Under the pieces are notes generated by a model. The model saw nothing but the letters and a program-made list of their open reading frames with translations. It was not told the DNA's origin and ran no database searches. A program made the position numbers and the translations under genes. A DNA stretch of 53,584 bases from assembly GCA_964503615.1 (NCBI GenBank), contig CAZDBA010000008.1, positions 1 through 53,584 on the forward strand, in the 5' to 3' direction. Below, piece after piece: positions 42,968 through 53,583 of this stretch. How positions within the stretch are numbered: position 1 is the stretch's first letter; each line of letters opens with the position of its first letter. The stretch is from CAZDBA01 sp964503615 (GTDB lineage Bacteria; Planctomycetota; Planctomycetia; Pirellulales; Pirellulaceae).

Positions 42968-45900
42968 CTAATTGGTCTCGCCTCGTTGGATGATGCTGCT
43001 GGTCAAAATTGCTCGATCGACGTTGTGATTTGAGCCGGGTTCGAAACCTACCGGAATCGAGCGGTCAACCATAAAGAAACCTCGATAGCGTTGTGCTTCG
43101 CCGGTATCGGCACCGACTTCCTCGCGGAAAACGATATCCGAAGGAACGCCACTGTGCGGATCGCGAGACAAATCCATGTCGATTTCGAAGAACCCAACTG
43201 TGATCCAAATCGAGAACACACTCGATCGAGTCGTAACCAGATTGCCCAGTCGCTGCCGCAAGTCGTTTCGGAAAATCGGACTACGATCAGGGTCGTTGCT
43301 CGTAACATTCGGAATGTTGGCAGGCATATTGAAAAGGGGTGGATCGCCCGGTGTAGCTAATTCCGCCGAAAGGTTTTGATTGTCAAACAACGGATTGAGC
43401 CGCTCACCGGACAGTGGTCTTCGAAATAATCCTGTATTAGCCCCCCGAACAATCAGGCTTGCTTCTGGAACATAGTTCGCAGAACGACCCGAACGAAACG
43501 GAGCGAGAATAGCGGAAGGTCCAACAGTAGCTGCATTGCCGATTCCTCGAGCCAACGCAAATCTTGAAAAGGGAACCTGATCAACGTAATTTCCCGGTAT
43601 ACCGTTGGCTCGCATCAGCCCGTTCCAAACTCGCTGATCAAATATTGTGTTGAGGTTAATCTTGCCAGGATAGCGATAATTCGAAACTCTGTTGAAAGGC
43701 GCGTTTAAACCTTCCACATGCGCACCTGAGTTAGGTGCGGCGCCGAAAAAATTAGGGTTTAAAAACGTCTCGGTTCCAACAAAGCGCGAGGGAACCTCCA
43801 GGTAATCCATCAGGCGATAAAGGTGCATCGCACGATTGTCTGTACCAGTTACCCCTCGATCTGCATGAAAATTGAGTAGGTAGTTAAACGTTCCCGCTCC
43901 GCCTGGCCTATTTTCTCCCATGAATAAGAACTGACCGTCACCCTCTGCACGAAACGCATTAAAGTTATCAGGCTGCTTGCGAGTGGTGGCAAAGGCATAC
44001 TGATGCAGCAAACGATAACTGCTGGTAAACGGCACGTTGGCCAGTTCCAAGTGGCTAATGTAGGGTCGGTTATTCCAAGTCAGCGCGGAAAATCCGATGT
44101 CTGAAGGGTTCTGCCGATAAACAAAATCCAGTTCGCCCAACGAATTTGAAAAGTTGTACGAGTGATGATGTCCGTCCGTGTCTCCAAAATCTGTAGCCCT
44201 ATAAAACGAAAGTGCTGCGGTATTCAACTCAGCTTGGTCTGATTGCCAGAGCATACGCTCACCATTGGTTGAGCTGTTCGCACCACGTTCACGCGAGCCG
44301 ACAACGTCCACGCTGAGCGGGGTCGCTCTCATGCCACCGGCTCCAAGAACCGAAATGCCCATCTCGTTTATACTCGCTTCACCATTGAAAACGTTGATTG
44401 GCATTGAGATCGAGTCGATCGTCAAATACGGATTGGTTTCGCGGTCGAAAGCAGCCACCGGATTGGCCAATCGACGCAAGTGAACGGTTCGTTGCAAGTC
44501 TTCGTTCAGCCCATCCCTTAGCAACAGACGCCAGATCGCAGCGTTGTCCGTTTGGTCCAATGGAGTGTCTACGACATTGGTCAGCATTTCAAAACCGTCG
44601 GCATCGGTCATTGTCGCTCCGGTGTATCCGTTGAGCGGATCGGTAGCTCCAAGTGACCGCGGCCCCGCAACCGACATTCCGACCGGAACCACAATGGCTG
44701 GCGCCGTTTTGGTTTCGATACGATTAGTTCCTGTATCCCAATAGACTTGCTCCACCGTCGAGTTGGCGGTGTCCAAAGTGATTCGGCGTGTTTGGTCTAA
44801 AAGGCCATCGGTTCGGCGCCCGAGGTAGGTGTGAAACTGGTCACCATCTTCGATTCCTGCTGATCCCAAGACTGCATGAGCACCCGGCGCAAGTTGCCCG
44901 ATGGGAATGTTCTCATCTGGGTAGTAAACTTTGTTGCCTGTGAATGGCGCTGCTGGTGCGGTGGGTCGGACAAAGTAAACACGACGAAGTATATCTATCT
45001 CGTTGATCGAGTCGTACCTTGGATCGTTACCATTGTCATGATCCAAATAGGCGTCGTTGCTCGATTCAGTAATCACGACTTGCCATACCGGACTCGTACC
45101 AGCTAAGTCCATCCTGGTTAGGTCGATTCCATCCGGCGTTCCATCGTTATTCGAGTCACGCAATCTCGTAATGTTACCCTGGTTTTCCACCGCATAAAGC
45201 TCGGCTGGGTAAGTCTGATTGATGGTGTTGACCGCATCGCCCGTGCTAATCCAGGGATTGTAAAATTCTATGAACACGCTGGAGCGAGGTACGAAACGAC
45301 TGTCCAACGAGGGATCCATACCTGGGTCGGTTGGATGGTTGGATGTGTGCTCGCCTGAACCAATATCGGTATTTAGATCTTCAGTAGCACGGTCATGGTT
45401 GCCCATCACTTCAGAGATCAGCATCTCAGGACGCTCGACGCCCCAAGCCACGCGAGTGAACATTGCATTTTCGACCCCGCCACCAGCAAGAGTGTTGTCT
45501 CCAAGAATATGATTTACGTCCCAGCCATCAAACGGCTCGAGATCGTATTCAAAAGGATGCATGATCGAATCGGGATCGCGAAAATTGGCAACGTTAATCG
45601 CCCATTGAGCAATATCAGTTCGATAGGCGAAAACGTCATTGATATTCACGCCAGGAAGACCGTCGTACTCGTGCCAATCGTTGGCTTCAAAGTCACCATC
45701 TCCGTCTTGGTCGATCTCAGTCAGCAGTAACGTCAAAACGTACAGATGACGCGCAAAGGTCTGCTGAGGCGTTACAAGTAAGTCTTGTTGATCCAGGTTA
45801 AAACCATCACGGTCGAAGGTAAAGACGGCTGCGCCAGATGCAGTAGGTCGTGATATCGCCTCAGTCTCGCTCAGCCCAGGGTTGCCTCCCGCCCCAAACC

Positions 45901-48049
45901 TCGCGCCTTGCCAAACTTCATCAACAATAGAGTCTCTATCGCCATCAAGCCCATTTCCAAAGGGACGGTTTGGGTCCATCCTCAGACCGTCTACCAGATC
46001 AGGAGATAACATTCGAAAAACGTTCACATTCAAAAACAATTCATTTGTGTTGGCAAGGCTCAACCGATTACGTAATTCAGTGACCAAGTTGGTTGGTGGT
46101 ACTGGGACTTCCCTACTCGCATGGGTAAAAACAAATCGAGTTGTTGGGTCCGAATCAACGGTGGGTCTAGTCAGTTCACGCAAACGAGGTGGAAGCATCA
46201 CTGCATCTGAATCGAAGCGACGCAACACCCTCTCCATTTCACGCGCGTTGAACGGTTGATCGATGCTGCCGGTGAAATTCGAAAACGCTTGCTCTCTGAA
46301 ACTCATCTCGTAAGGATGGTTTGAGAGTTCGTCACCTCCAATCGATGGCCAGTCGGCTGGATCGGGTGTCCAATCCACGATCGGCATCCCAATCGGAAAA
46401 GATGTGGGCGCAGCTCCCTGGTTGAATGGGTCAGATGGCAAACTTATTGAGAAGTTTGGGCTGCCCGTAGCGAAACGGCCCATCGCATCCATCGGTGATC
46501 CGAACAGTCCTCCATTTAGCCCTGTCTGATTCCCAATAATGCTGGTCGTAGGATGCGAGAACCATTTATTGAGCGTGAAAAGGTCATCCCCACGTGAAGC
46601 TGGCACTCCAGGCCGACCATCCATTCCGTAACGTCCAGGGAAGGAAGCATTTCCTTGAATCAAAGCGCTTGCTTCGGGGATCGTGGAGGTCGGGAGCGGC
46701 GGGAAAACTGTGTTCATGGTGATCTCGGACGGTCCAAACCCTCGCCCAAAATTACTGGGTCTCTCACCGTTCAACATTGGAGTCCGGTTAGAGACAAAGC
46801 CCGAAGGACTCAAGTCTGCAATCTGCCCATGCGCGTTTACGTCGATCTTGCCGTCCATGTCCAAAACCAGATACGAAACAAGTGGTTTGTAAACACGGCC
46901 TCGAGTATCGGTTTGGATGGGTAGACCAATGTCGATCCAAATCCCGTCAGGAATTCCATCACCATCATTGTCGACTTCGCCAGTACCATTGGCCCGGAAG
47001 TTTCGCCGTTCTGGATTGCTCAAAGTGGCAGTATGCGCTCGAAGCGAGGGGCGATCGAAGCTTCTGATCATTTCGTTACGGTCGTTTCGGTCGATTGTTC
47101 CATTGCCATTGGCATCGCCGATGACAGCCAAAAATGCATTTTGGTAGTCCGGCGCGTCGTAGTCTTCGTTGACCGATGCAGGATTGCCACCCAGAGCGCT
47201 AAGGGCGCTACCCAGATACCCGCCCAACATACCTTGCAGGGGAACACCTACCTGATTCATGTTATATGCCTCCAGGCTCAACGCCGCCTGATCTAAGGAT
47301 CTGGCACCTGTGAAGAAACCTGCACCGGTTCCTGAGAACGGTCGACCGTTAATCAGAACTTCTGAATTATTAAGCGCATTTGAATTAGCGCCAGTAAAAA
47401 AGGAAAGGTCGAGATTTGCCTGCGAGGAATTTTCCGACTGGGGCATGATGACGAAACTTCGTCCTGTAACGTTACCGGAACTCGGGTCGATCGCGACTTG
47501 ATAATTTACGATCCTTGTCGAAATGCCTGCTGCCTGTCCGGTGGTGAAAGTCATAATCTGACCATCATAAGTACCACCTTGGTTCGAAAAATTGTCAAAG
47601 CCACCGGAAAGAATATCTTGAAACTGTTCGCCATCTCCCAGATTGCCCGGTGCCACACCACCATTACCATCTGGCTGAGCGTCTAAGACGATGCGATAAA
47701 GTTGAAATACTCCATTGGCATTCGGACCAGGGCCTGTAAGAGGAACAGGTGCAATACCAGATACAAACGCTTTCATTCCGTATCCGTACTGATCACCCAG
47801 AATTGAATGCCCGCGCAACGGTGAATAAACGTCGTCCAAGGAAGGGCCACGGAACAGATCGTAAAAAGCACGGTTGACCAACGATCGCGCGCTGTCGCGC
47901 CGAGTCGCTACCCGCGCGTTGTCGTCGCTGGAGCGACGAAACTGCGAAGTCATAATGACAAACGAAGATCCCATCAATAGAAACAACACGATCATGCTGA
48001 TTACAAACAGGAGTGTGATTCCCGATCGGTTTTGCGTATTCTTAATCAT
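42968..48049 (-). CDS. Very large minor pseudopilin, GspK-like (PulK/PilX type)
   Basis: 1693 residues from ATG 48049 (a GTG three codons earlier, at 48058, is possible). The N-terminus is prepilin-like: NRSG before the cleavage, then ITLLFVISMIVLFLLMGSSF. It lacks Glu at position +5 (Phe instead), as GspK minor pseudopilins do. The rest is a long extracytoplasmic part with many Asn/Asp-rich segments and calcium-ligand-like loops (DANGNGTIDRNDRNE, DNDGDGIPDGIWIDIG). It is far larger than proteobacterial GspK (about 330 residues). It is the last gene of the minus-strand pseudopilin operon and would sit at the pseudopilus tip (inference). Confidence 0.75.
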   Translation of the reverse strand: MIKNTQNRSGITLLFVISMIVLFLLMGSSFVIMTSQFRRSSDDNARVATRRDSARSLVNRAFYDLFRGPSLDDVYSPLRGHSILGDQYGYGMKAFVSGIAPVPLTGPGPNANGVFQLYRIVLDAQPDGNGGVAPGNLGDGEQFQDILSGGFDNFSNQGGTYDGQIMTFTTGQAAGISTRIVNYQVAIDPSSGNVTGRSFVIMPQSENSSQANLDLSFFTGANSNALNNSEVLINGRPFSGTGAGFFTGARSLDQAALSLEAYNMNQVGVPLQGMLGGYLGSALSALGGNPASVNEDYDAPDYQNAFLAVIGDANGNGTIDRNDRNEMIRSFDRPSLRAHTATLSNPERRNFRANGTGEVDNDGDGIPDGIWIDIGLPIQTDTRGRVYKPLVSYLVLDMDGKIDVNAHGQIADLSPSGFVSNRTPMLNGERPSNFGRGFGPSEITMNTVFPPLPTSTIPEASALIQGNASFPGRYGMDGRPGVPASRGDDLFTLNKWFSHPTTSIIGNQTGLNGGLFGSPMDAMGRFATGSPNFSISLPSDPFNQGAAPTSFPIGMPIVDWTPDPADWPSIGGDELSNHPYEMSFREQAFSNFTGSIDQPFNAREMERVLRRFDSDAVMLPPRLRELTRPTVDSDPTTRFVFTHASREVPVPPTNLVTELRNRLSLANTNELFLNVNVFRMLSPDLVDGLRMDPNRPFGNGLDGDRDSIVDEVWQGARFGAGGNPGLSETEAISRPTASGAAVFTFDRDGFNLDQQDLLVTPQQTFARHLYVLTLLLTEIDQDGDGDFEANDWHEYDGLPGVNINDVFAYRTDIAQWAINVANFRDPDSIMHPFEYDLEPFDGWDVNHILGDNTLAGGGVENAMFTRVAWGVERPEMLISEVMGNHDRATEDLNTDIGSGEHTSNHPTDPGMDPSLDSRFVPRSSVFIEFYNPWISTGDAVNTINQTYPAELYAVENQGNITRLRDSNNDGTPDGIDLTRMDLAGTSPVWQVVITESSNDAYLDHDNGNDPRYDSINEIDILRRVYFVRPTAPAAPFTGNKVYYPDENIPIGQLAPGAHAVLGSAGIEDGDQFHTYLGRRTDGLLDQTRRITLDTANSTVEQVYWDTGTNRIETKTAPAIVVPVGMSVAGPRSLGATDPLNGYTGATMTDADGFEMLTNVVDTPLDQTDNAAIWRLLLRDGLNEDLQRTVHLRRLANPVAAFDRETNPYLTIDSISMPINVFNGEASINEMGISVLGAGGMRATPLSVDVVGSRERGANSSTNGERMLWQSDQAELNTAALSFYRATDFGDTDGHHHSYNFSNSLGELDFVYRQNPSDIGFSALTWNNRPYISHLELANVPFTSSYRLLHQYAFATTRKQPDNFNAFRAEGDGQFLFMGENRPGGAGTFNYLLNFHADRGVTGTDNRAMHLYRLMDYLEVPSRFVGTETFLNPNFFGAAPNSGAHVEGLNAPFNRVSNYRYPGKINLNTIFDQRVWNGLMRANGIPGNYVDQVPFSRFALARGIGNAATVGPSAILAPFRSGRSANYVPEASLIVRGANTGLFRRPLSGERLNPLFDNQNLSAELATPGDPPLFNMPANIPNVTSNDPDRSPIFRNDLRQRLGNLVTTRSSVFSIWITVGFFEIDMDLSRDPHSGVPSDIVFREEVGADTGEAQRYRGFFMVDRSIPVGFEPGSNHNVDRAILTSSIIQRGETN

Positions 48050-48145
48050 GATGACCACTTTTTTGTTGGTAGAAAAGGAAGCTGGTCAAAATCGTGACTC
48101 GTGATTGTTGACCAGTAAATGGCTCTAGTAGTTTGGAAGGGTTGT

Positions 48146-49327
48146 TTAACGGAACGTTCGTTCGAACACCGCCCAAACATCGGGCAAGTGAATCGCATAG
48201 GTCGCAGAAGGCATGGGGTCAGGTGGGTCAGCTGCTGCACCGCTGTTGGTATCGGTATCGCTGCGAAAATCAAAATTGGGCCCTTGCAGAGTGACTTCCC
48301 AACTGCCTGCTGAATTTTCTGAATCGACCACTTTGTAAAAGTGGACTTGTTGAGTGTATCTTTGCAAAGCGGCTGAAAACGCAACGTTCGTCAGCATTAT
48401 CCAGTCACCTCGCTGAATCTCATCAGATTGAGTTGAATTCTGATTCAGTTCTGTCAACACAACATCTCCACCCGAATAGGAAACCAAATTCGCTCCACCG
48501 GGGTTTGTCACCCTGAATACACGGTCATAAGGGTGTTCTTCTGTTTCTCCTGGTTCTGGTGTTTGGCCCAGGAATTCCAGTGGCTGCGGTCGTTTCTCAT
48601 AGACCACAAAATAGTTCCGCCATGCAAAGACTCGATCGCCTCCAGGTCCCGGAGAAACTTTGGCAGGAACAGCTACGACGATGTATGACATGTCTCTTAG
48701 AGCTTGTCGACGTACCGGATTGTCACCCGCATCGACATCAAAAATTTGCAGGGGTGGTAAGTTATCGTCGGTTTCTTCTTCTACGACGAGATCGCTTCCC
48801 CAAGAGAACAGTCGATCCGCTACCTCACGGGGCATAATCGAAGAGTTCACGTCCAGCGTAACACGACTCATTACAACATTTTGTTCCGATGGAACGCCTC
48901 CAGGACCGGTCAATATGCTCTCCACATCAGAAGAGGTAAATGGAAAAACACCGCTTACGAGCGGGGGGATACGTCCAGTTCCATCTTGACTAGCTCTTAG
49001 CCGGTCAGCCACACCGATTGGGTCGATGACGTAAGCTCTGGCCAAGGGGTCCAGATTGGTCAACTGAACACCAGCTACCGTGTGCCAGCGTTCCGTATTG
49101 CCAAAGTCCCGATTCTTAAAGTCATTGATCGCGTTCATCGCCAATCCAGTTGCCTCATCCTGGCGCAATCCCTGTTCAGCCTGACTGACCCCAAACGGGA
49201 CCATCACCAGCACGCCAAAGACGCCAATCAACGCAACCAGAATCGAAGTCAAAACTTCGATCATCGTAATACCGAGCCGGCGATTTTGATCGCGTCGACT
49301 CAACGAGTTGGTTTTAAAAGGTTTCAT
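48146..49327 (-). CDS. Pseudopilin, PilV/GspI-like
   Basis: 393 residues with a type III (prepilin) signal: RRLG at 16-19, then ITMIEVLTSILVALIGVFGV with Glu at +5. The extracytoplasmic domain is long, beta-rich and planctomycete-specific (LSFVV-type NYFVVYEKRPQPLEFLGQ). It lies between the GspH-like and the giant GspK-like genes, all on the minus strand with short spacers. A role as minor pilin initiating the pseudopilus is inferred. Confidence 0.82.
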   Translation of the reverse strand: MKPFKTNSLSRRDQNRRLGITMIEVLTSILVALIGVFGVLVMVPFGVSQAEQGLRQDEATGLAMNAINDFKNRDFGNTERWHTVAGVQLTNLDPLARAYVIDPIGVADRLRASQDGTGRIPPLVSGVFPFTSSDVESILTGPGGVPSEQNVVMSRVTLDVNSSIMPREVADRLFSWGSDLVVEEETDDNLPPLQIFDVDAGDNPVRRQALRDMSYIVVAVPAKVSPGPGGDRVFAWRNYFVVYEKRPQPLEFLGQTPEPGETEEHPYDRVFRVTNPGGANLVSYSGGDVVLTELNQNSTQSDEIQRGDWIMLTNVAFSAALQRYTQQVHFYKVVDSENSAGSWEVTLQGPNFDFRSDTDTNSGAAADPPDPMPSATYAIHLPDVWAVFERTFR

Positions 49328-49359
49328 TTGAATTACCGTTTAAAAAACGAATCATTAAA

Positions 49360-50487
49360 TTATTGTCGGGCTGATACACGCTCGCCCGATATTGCAAGTG
49401 CTTCACGCAAACGTTGACGTTTCTCAACCGCAACGGTCGCGTTGTCCGAGACGTCCGAATAGGTTGTGATGGGTACTGCATTCTCTGCGACGACTACCGA
49501 ACCGTTTAAGTGGTTGAGTGTTACCCACATCAGGGCGCCTTCGTCCAATACGTCCGAAGGTTCATTGTCCAGCATGTCGTCAGACAAATCTGCTCCAACT
49601 GCAAAGCCGTGTTTTTGTTCATCCGGCGCAATGCAGAAGTGAACCGAGCCGTTAGGTCGAAACGATTCTTGACCAAATCCATTCGGGTAGATTCGATCGA
49701 TACCGCCATTGTCATCAAAAATGATGAATGCAGATTCCTGCGGAGCCGGGGAGTTGAGCGAAAACGCTGTCCAAGTCAGATCGGAACTATCCGATTGGCC
49801 TAGAGCGGTACCATTATCGATCGGGCCTGAGTAATTCAGATTTACGACATAGCCTCTTGGTACTTCGACTCGACTTGATTGGCGCCGGACAGGGGTTCGA
49901 ATGACCTCAAACGGCAATGAGCCCTCTGCAGGAATTTCGTAGTTTCTTGGGATCTGACAAAGCAATGAAATCGCGCCAGGCTGGCCGGTGCTCGTGCCGA
50001 CGATTGGATAGGTCGCTTTGGAATGGTTGAGCCGAACAAAGCCACGACTGATATCGATGTTGGTGTCGAAAGGCTCGGGAACTGTGATTTGTATTATTCC
50101 GCGGATTTGGGTTAAGGGGCGAGAATTGTTTTGGGGCGAAATTGCGACTACCGATACGTCCGCCGTTTCGCCAAAAGAATTTCCAACATAAGAACGAGGT
50201 TGGCGAAGCTGGAACATTTCGTAGCAAGCATAGAAAACTTCACCTCCATCAACGGCGCGAGACACATTGGGGTTGCGCACGATTTCGATACCGGCAAACC
50301 CGTCCACACGTGCTTTTTGTGACGCCTCGACAACGGCCGACCCGAAAATTCGAGCTGACTCTCGAATCGAGCGGTCTTTAGTGAGAAAACGGACCTGCGG
50401 AATCAGCAGCGCAAACAAAATGGCCAGCACCGCTACGACGGTTAACAACTCGACGAGTGTCACGCCTTTTTTGTGTTCTGTTGTCAT
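49360..50487 (-). CDS. Pseudopilin, GspH/FimT-like
   Basis: 375 residues; very short leader MTTEHKKG followed by VTLVELLTVVAVLAILFALLI with Glu at +5. The helix continues into an N-terminal ARIFGSAVVEASQKARVDG motif typical of GspH/FimT. The C-terminal domain is an expanded beta domain with DNGGIDRIYPNG and GSVHFCIAPD. It is preceded by the GspG-like gene at 50526 and followed at 49327 by the PilV-like gene. Confidence 0.82.
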   Translation of the reverse strand: MTTEHKKGVTLVELLTVVAVLAILFALLIPQVRFLTKDRSIRESARIFGSAVVEASQKARVDGFAGIEIVRNPNVSRAVDGGEVFYACYEMFQLRQPRSYVGNSFGETADVSVVAISPQNNSRPLTQIRGIIQITVPEPFDTNIDISRGFVRLNHSKATYPIVGTSTGQPGAISLLCQIPRNYEIPAEGSLPFEVIRTPVRRQSSRVEVPRGYVVNLNYSGPIDNGTALGQSDSSDLTWTAFSLNSPAPQESAFIIFDDNGGIDRIYPNGFGQESFRPNGSVHFCIAPDEQKHGFAVGADLSDDMLDNEPSDVLDEGALMWVTLNHLNGSVVVAENAVPITTYSDVSDNATVAVEKRQRLREALAISGERVSARQ

Positions 50488-50525
50488 TTGAATCCGAATG
50501 GTTTGGAAAGGTTCGAAAAGTCGTA

Positions 50526-51215
50526 CTACTGTTGATTGGAGGAGCGAATGTCAAAAACGTAATCGTTGAGTGTGCCCGCATTGGCAGGATCAACAGGTGC
50601 TCCATTAGCCGTTATCGAAAACAAGACCGGGTCTCCCCAGCCATCGAGCACCTCAAGACGCTGATCGCCATCGGTGTCACCAATTTCGGATGGTGCTAGA
50701 AAATGCGTACCTCGGTTTTCGCCATCAAAGGAATTTTTGAGGATCGCATACAGGCATTCGGCGCTTTCGTTTGCTTCGCTCCAGGCCGGTGTTGCTGGTT
50801 GTTCTTCCAGATTGCGCCGCAATCGTCTCATCATCGAAGGTAGTTTGGAAGTCCGCGATAGGAGTTGAGCCGGATCTGTGTTTGATTCCGCTCTGGAGGT
50901 TGGCAGTTCACCACGTATCCATTCGGCAAGGATTTGCTTGCGAAGCTCACCACGTTCAGCCCAATTAATGTCGCTGACGCGAAACGGTAGTGTTTGTGTC
51001 TCGTAGTCTTCAAAGCGACGTTGAATTACGCTTCTGATGTTACCAATTACTGTTTCCGTGCGAGCATCCCGCGCGTCATCTTCTGCACTACGAAGCACAG
51101 AGACTGCCAGTGACGCCAGGATCGCAATGATGGAGATTACCATCAGCAACTCAACCAACGTAAAACCGCTGTGAGGATTGCGAACGGGACAGTGTTTGTT
51201 TGGATGGGAAATCAT
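50526..51215 (-). CDS. Pseudopilin, GspG-like (second major/minor type)
   Basis: 229 residues. Prepilin signal: leader to Gly17 then FTLVELLMVISIIAILASLAV with Glu at +5. The C-terminal part has the GspG-like ending GDTDGDQRLEVLDGWGDPVL, resembling the calcium-binding loop of major pseudopilins. Sits between the other two pseudopilins in the operon. Confidence 0.82.
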   Translation of the reverse strand: MISHPNKHCPVRNPHSGFTLVELLMVISIIAILASLAVSVLRSAEDDARDARTETVIGNIRSVIQRRFEDYETQTLPFRVSDINWAERGELRKQILAEWIRGELPTSRAESNTDPAQLLSRTSKLPSMMRRLRRNLEEQPATPAWSEANESAECLYAILKNSFDGENRGTHFLAPSEIGDTDGDQRLEVLDGWGDPVLFSITANGAPVDPANAGTLNDYVFDIRSSNQQ

Positions 51216-51332
51216 GTGATTAGCCTTTTTGAAACAGGTGGGAGTATTCCCTGCGGCTCGGTTCTGATCCGCAAACAGTTTCGAGTTGAGCCAGATCGAG
51301 CGTTTTCAACTCGATCAAGCAATTGTTAAGAG

Positions 51333-52103
51333 TTAGTTGTCCAGGATTTTTCCCAGACGGCCGTCTGCAAAACTGCACAGATTGTCAACGTCTCTGGGGC
51401 CAATACCTCCGAGGTTGCCCATCGATCCGAATTCTCCATCAACACCAGCGGCAATGATCTGAAAGCTGTCCTGACTTTCTTCTGGGAACTCACCCGCACC
51501 CGCGAAGTAAGGCTGTGCGTTGATCATGGCACCATCAGAGTCTGCTACTTGAACTCCCCCATTACTAATAACTCTTGCGTAAGAATTGGAGTTGAAGTAG
51601 ATGAAGGGTTGACGTTTCGCACCACGTCTTTGTACGTACCTCAACACACCGCTACCGTTGTCTTCTAATTGACCGTTTGCAAAATCAAAGAAGACTTTAC
51701 GCTCGCCCGTGCCTGTGATGGGCCGCTGTGCATTTTTGGCAAGTCCAGAGAGCCAGAAAACGAGTGACGAATCTGGGCCTAAATGTTGCCCCGTCGCGTT
51801 CCACCATGCGTTTAAATCGGCATCGGTCTCTACGTGACTACGAGAGATTTGTTGTTGTAGAAATCGCTTAAACTGATTGAAATCCATATCCGACATATCA
51901 GGAGGGAAAACTCCATAATCGTTGCGAAACAGTTCCAAAGCGGTTTCCAAATTGACTATCTCAGTATTGATTGAGAATTCTGAGACTCGCCTGTTGACGA
52001 CTCCGATTGCAGGGACCAGCAGTCCAACAAGGATGCCGATGATGGCGATCACGACCAACAATTCGACTAGTGTAAATCCAGATTTTCTTGCAGTGTTAGA
52101 CAT
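51333..52103 (-). CDS. Pseudopilin, GspG-like
   Basis: 256 residues from ATG 52103, chosen because GGAG precedes it and the frame upstream overlaps the GspF gene without need. Leader MSNTARKSG, then FTLVELLVVIAIIGILVGLL with Glu at +5. C-terminal region has GVFPPDMSDMD and a final GIGPRDVDNLCSFADG. It follows GspF by 83 bases and is likely the first structural subunit of the operon. Confidence 0.85.
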   Translation of the reverse strand: MSNTARKSGFTLVELLVVIAIIGILVGLLVPAIGVVNRRVSEFSINTEIVNLETALELFRNDYGVFPPDMSDMDFNQFKRFLQQQISRSHVETDADLNAWWNATGQHLGPDSSLVFWLSGLAKNAQRPITGTGERKVFFDFANGQLEDNGSGVLRYVQRRGAKRQPFIYFNSNSYARVISNGGVQVADSDGAMINAQPYFAGAGEFPEESQDSFQIIAAGVDGEFGSMGNLGGIGPRDVDNLCSFADGRLGKILDN

Positions 52104-52185
52104 TTCGATTCTCCGTATTTCGTAGATCGTTTTCAAATAGATCGTTGTATCAAAAGTATAGGTCAGGAAACGGTGTATTATTGGA

Positions 52186-53583
52186 CTAGGAAAGCCCGCC
52201 AATGATCGAAATCAATGGCATAAATAGCGAAGCAACAATGAACAGCACGACCAAACCGAGAAAGATAATCATCACCGGTTCGATCAGTTTCATCATCCCT
52301 TCGGTCAGGTTTTTGACTTCTTCGTCGTAGTAGTCTGCGACTTTGTAGAGCATCACGTCCAGCTCACCTGTCTCTTCACCCACATCAATCATGTTGGTTA
52401 CAAGGTCTTCGACGACTGTTTTTTTGTAGAACATGAAGTACCACAGCAAACCGATCATCCCCAGCGCGACACAGCCGTAAATAACGAACAAATACAAGTC
52501 AGGTTTGATCATCAAAACGCCCAGCGGCATAATCGACATCGTGGCGAAAAAGAAGAAAGCGGTCACCGGGTGGAATTCGGGACGAGAGTATTGTTTCATC
52601 GGGTTGGCGATCGTATCACCGTCGCGAATCGAGTCGGTTACTTTGCTGTAGATTTTTTCGTACATCGCGTTCCCGGATGTTTCGCGAGTAATGGTGAGCC
52701 CTTCGATAATCGGAACACCCGAAGCAATCAAAGCTCCCAGTGTTCGTGTTGTTCTGGCCAGGTTTGACTTTTCAGTCAGCTTGCCAAACACAGGGACTTT
52801 CAGCGTGTACAAATGCCAGCCCATGCGGCCGGATTTGAATTTGCAAACCAGTGAGACAAACAACACGATGCCGATCGGAACCAGTGGGTATAAAAACCAA
52901 AGCTGAACACAGCGATCGGAAATCGCGATAAGCAACTCGGTCATCACGGGTAACTTAATTTCAAACTCTGTAAACATCTCTTTGAATTGAGGAATGATGA
53001 AGATCATAATGAACGTCAAAATACCGATGGTGAATACGATGACCATGACCGGGTAGATCAACGCACCAATGACTTTACTTTTCAAAGCAGCGGTACGCTC
53101 TTTAAAGTCTGCCAGTCGATTAAGGATCAGCTCGAGCGAACCACCTGCTTCACCCGCTTTGATCATGTTGACGTACAGCCGATCAAAAACTTTGGGCGAT
53201 TTACCCATCGCTTCTGACAGCGAGGCACCGCCTTCGATCTCATCGCAGACATCGATCAGTGAATTCTTGAGCGCGCCCGGTTTGGCTTGATCTTCCAAGA
53301 TTTTGAGGCTTCGCAAAATCGGCAGGCCGGCGTCCTGAAGAATGGAAAGTTGACGCGTGAACGTCACCATCTTTTTCAGCCCCGCACCGCCCATCGCAAA
53401 CGTCTTGCGCCTGGCGCTTTTACTGGCGGTCGCTTTGCCTGTAGCTTTTTGAACAGAAATCTTGGTTACGAAAAAACCCATCGAACGGATCGTGGCCTGC
53501 GCTTCATCTTGCGTAGGCGCTTCGATCACGTCTTTGATTTCCTGACCCTGTGGGTCCATCGCCTCAAATTGGTAGGTTGGCAT
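52186..53583 (-). CDS. gspF: Type II secretion / type IV pilus inner-membrane platform protein, GspF/PilC
   Basis: 465 residues; the ATG lies at the last bases of the window. A cytoplasmic N-terminal domain (YQFEAMDPQGQEIKDVI) is followed by two T2SSF domains with membrane helices (about 195, 240 and 440), TRQLSILQDAGLPILRSL and GTLIASGVPI-type repeats, and VTAFFFF. In T2SS/T4P machines GspF links the assembly ATPase to pilin polymerisation. It heads the visible part of the operon; an ATPase gene (GspE/PilB) would be expected upstream outside the window. Confidence 0.93.
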   Translation of the reverse strand: MPTYQFEAMDPQGQEIKDVIEAPTQDEAQATIRSMGFFVTKISVQKATGKATASKSARRKTFAMGGAGLKKMVTFTRQLSILQDAGLPILRSLKILEDQAKPGALKNSLIDVCDEIEGGASLSEAMGKSPKVFDRLYVNMIKAGEAGGSLELILNRLADFKERTAALKSKVIGALIYPVMVIVFTIGILTFIMIFIIPQFKEMFTEFEIKLPVMTELLIAISDRCVQLWFLYPLVPIGIVLFVSLVCKFKSGRMGWHLYTLKVPVFGKLTEKSNLARTTRTLGALIASGVPIIEGLTITRETSGNAMYEKIYSKVTDSIRDGDTIANPMKQYSRPEFHPVTAFFFFATMSIMPLGVLMIKPDLYLFVIYGCVALGMIGLLWYFMFYKKTVVEDLVTNMIDVGEETGELDVMLYKVADYYDEEVKNLTEGMMKLIEPVMIIFLGLVVLFIVASLFMPLISIIGGLS

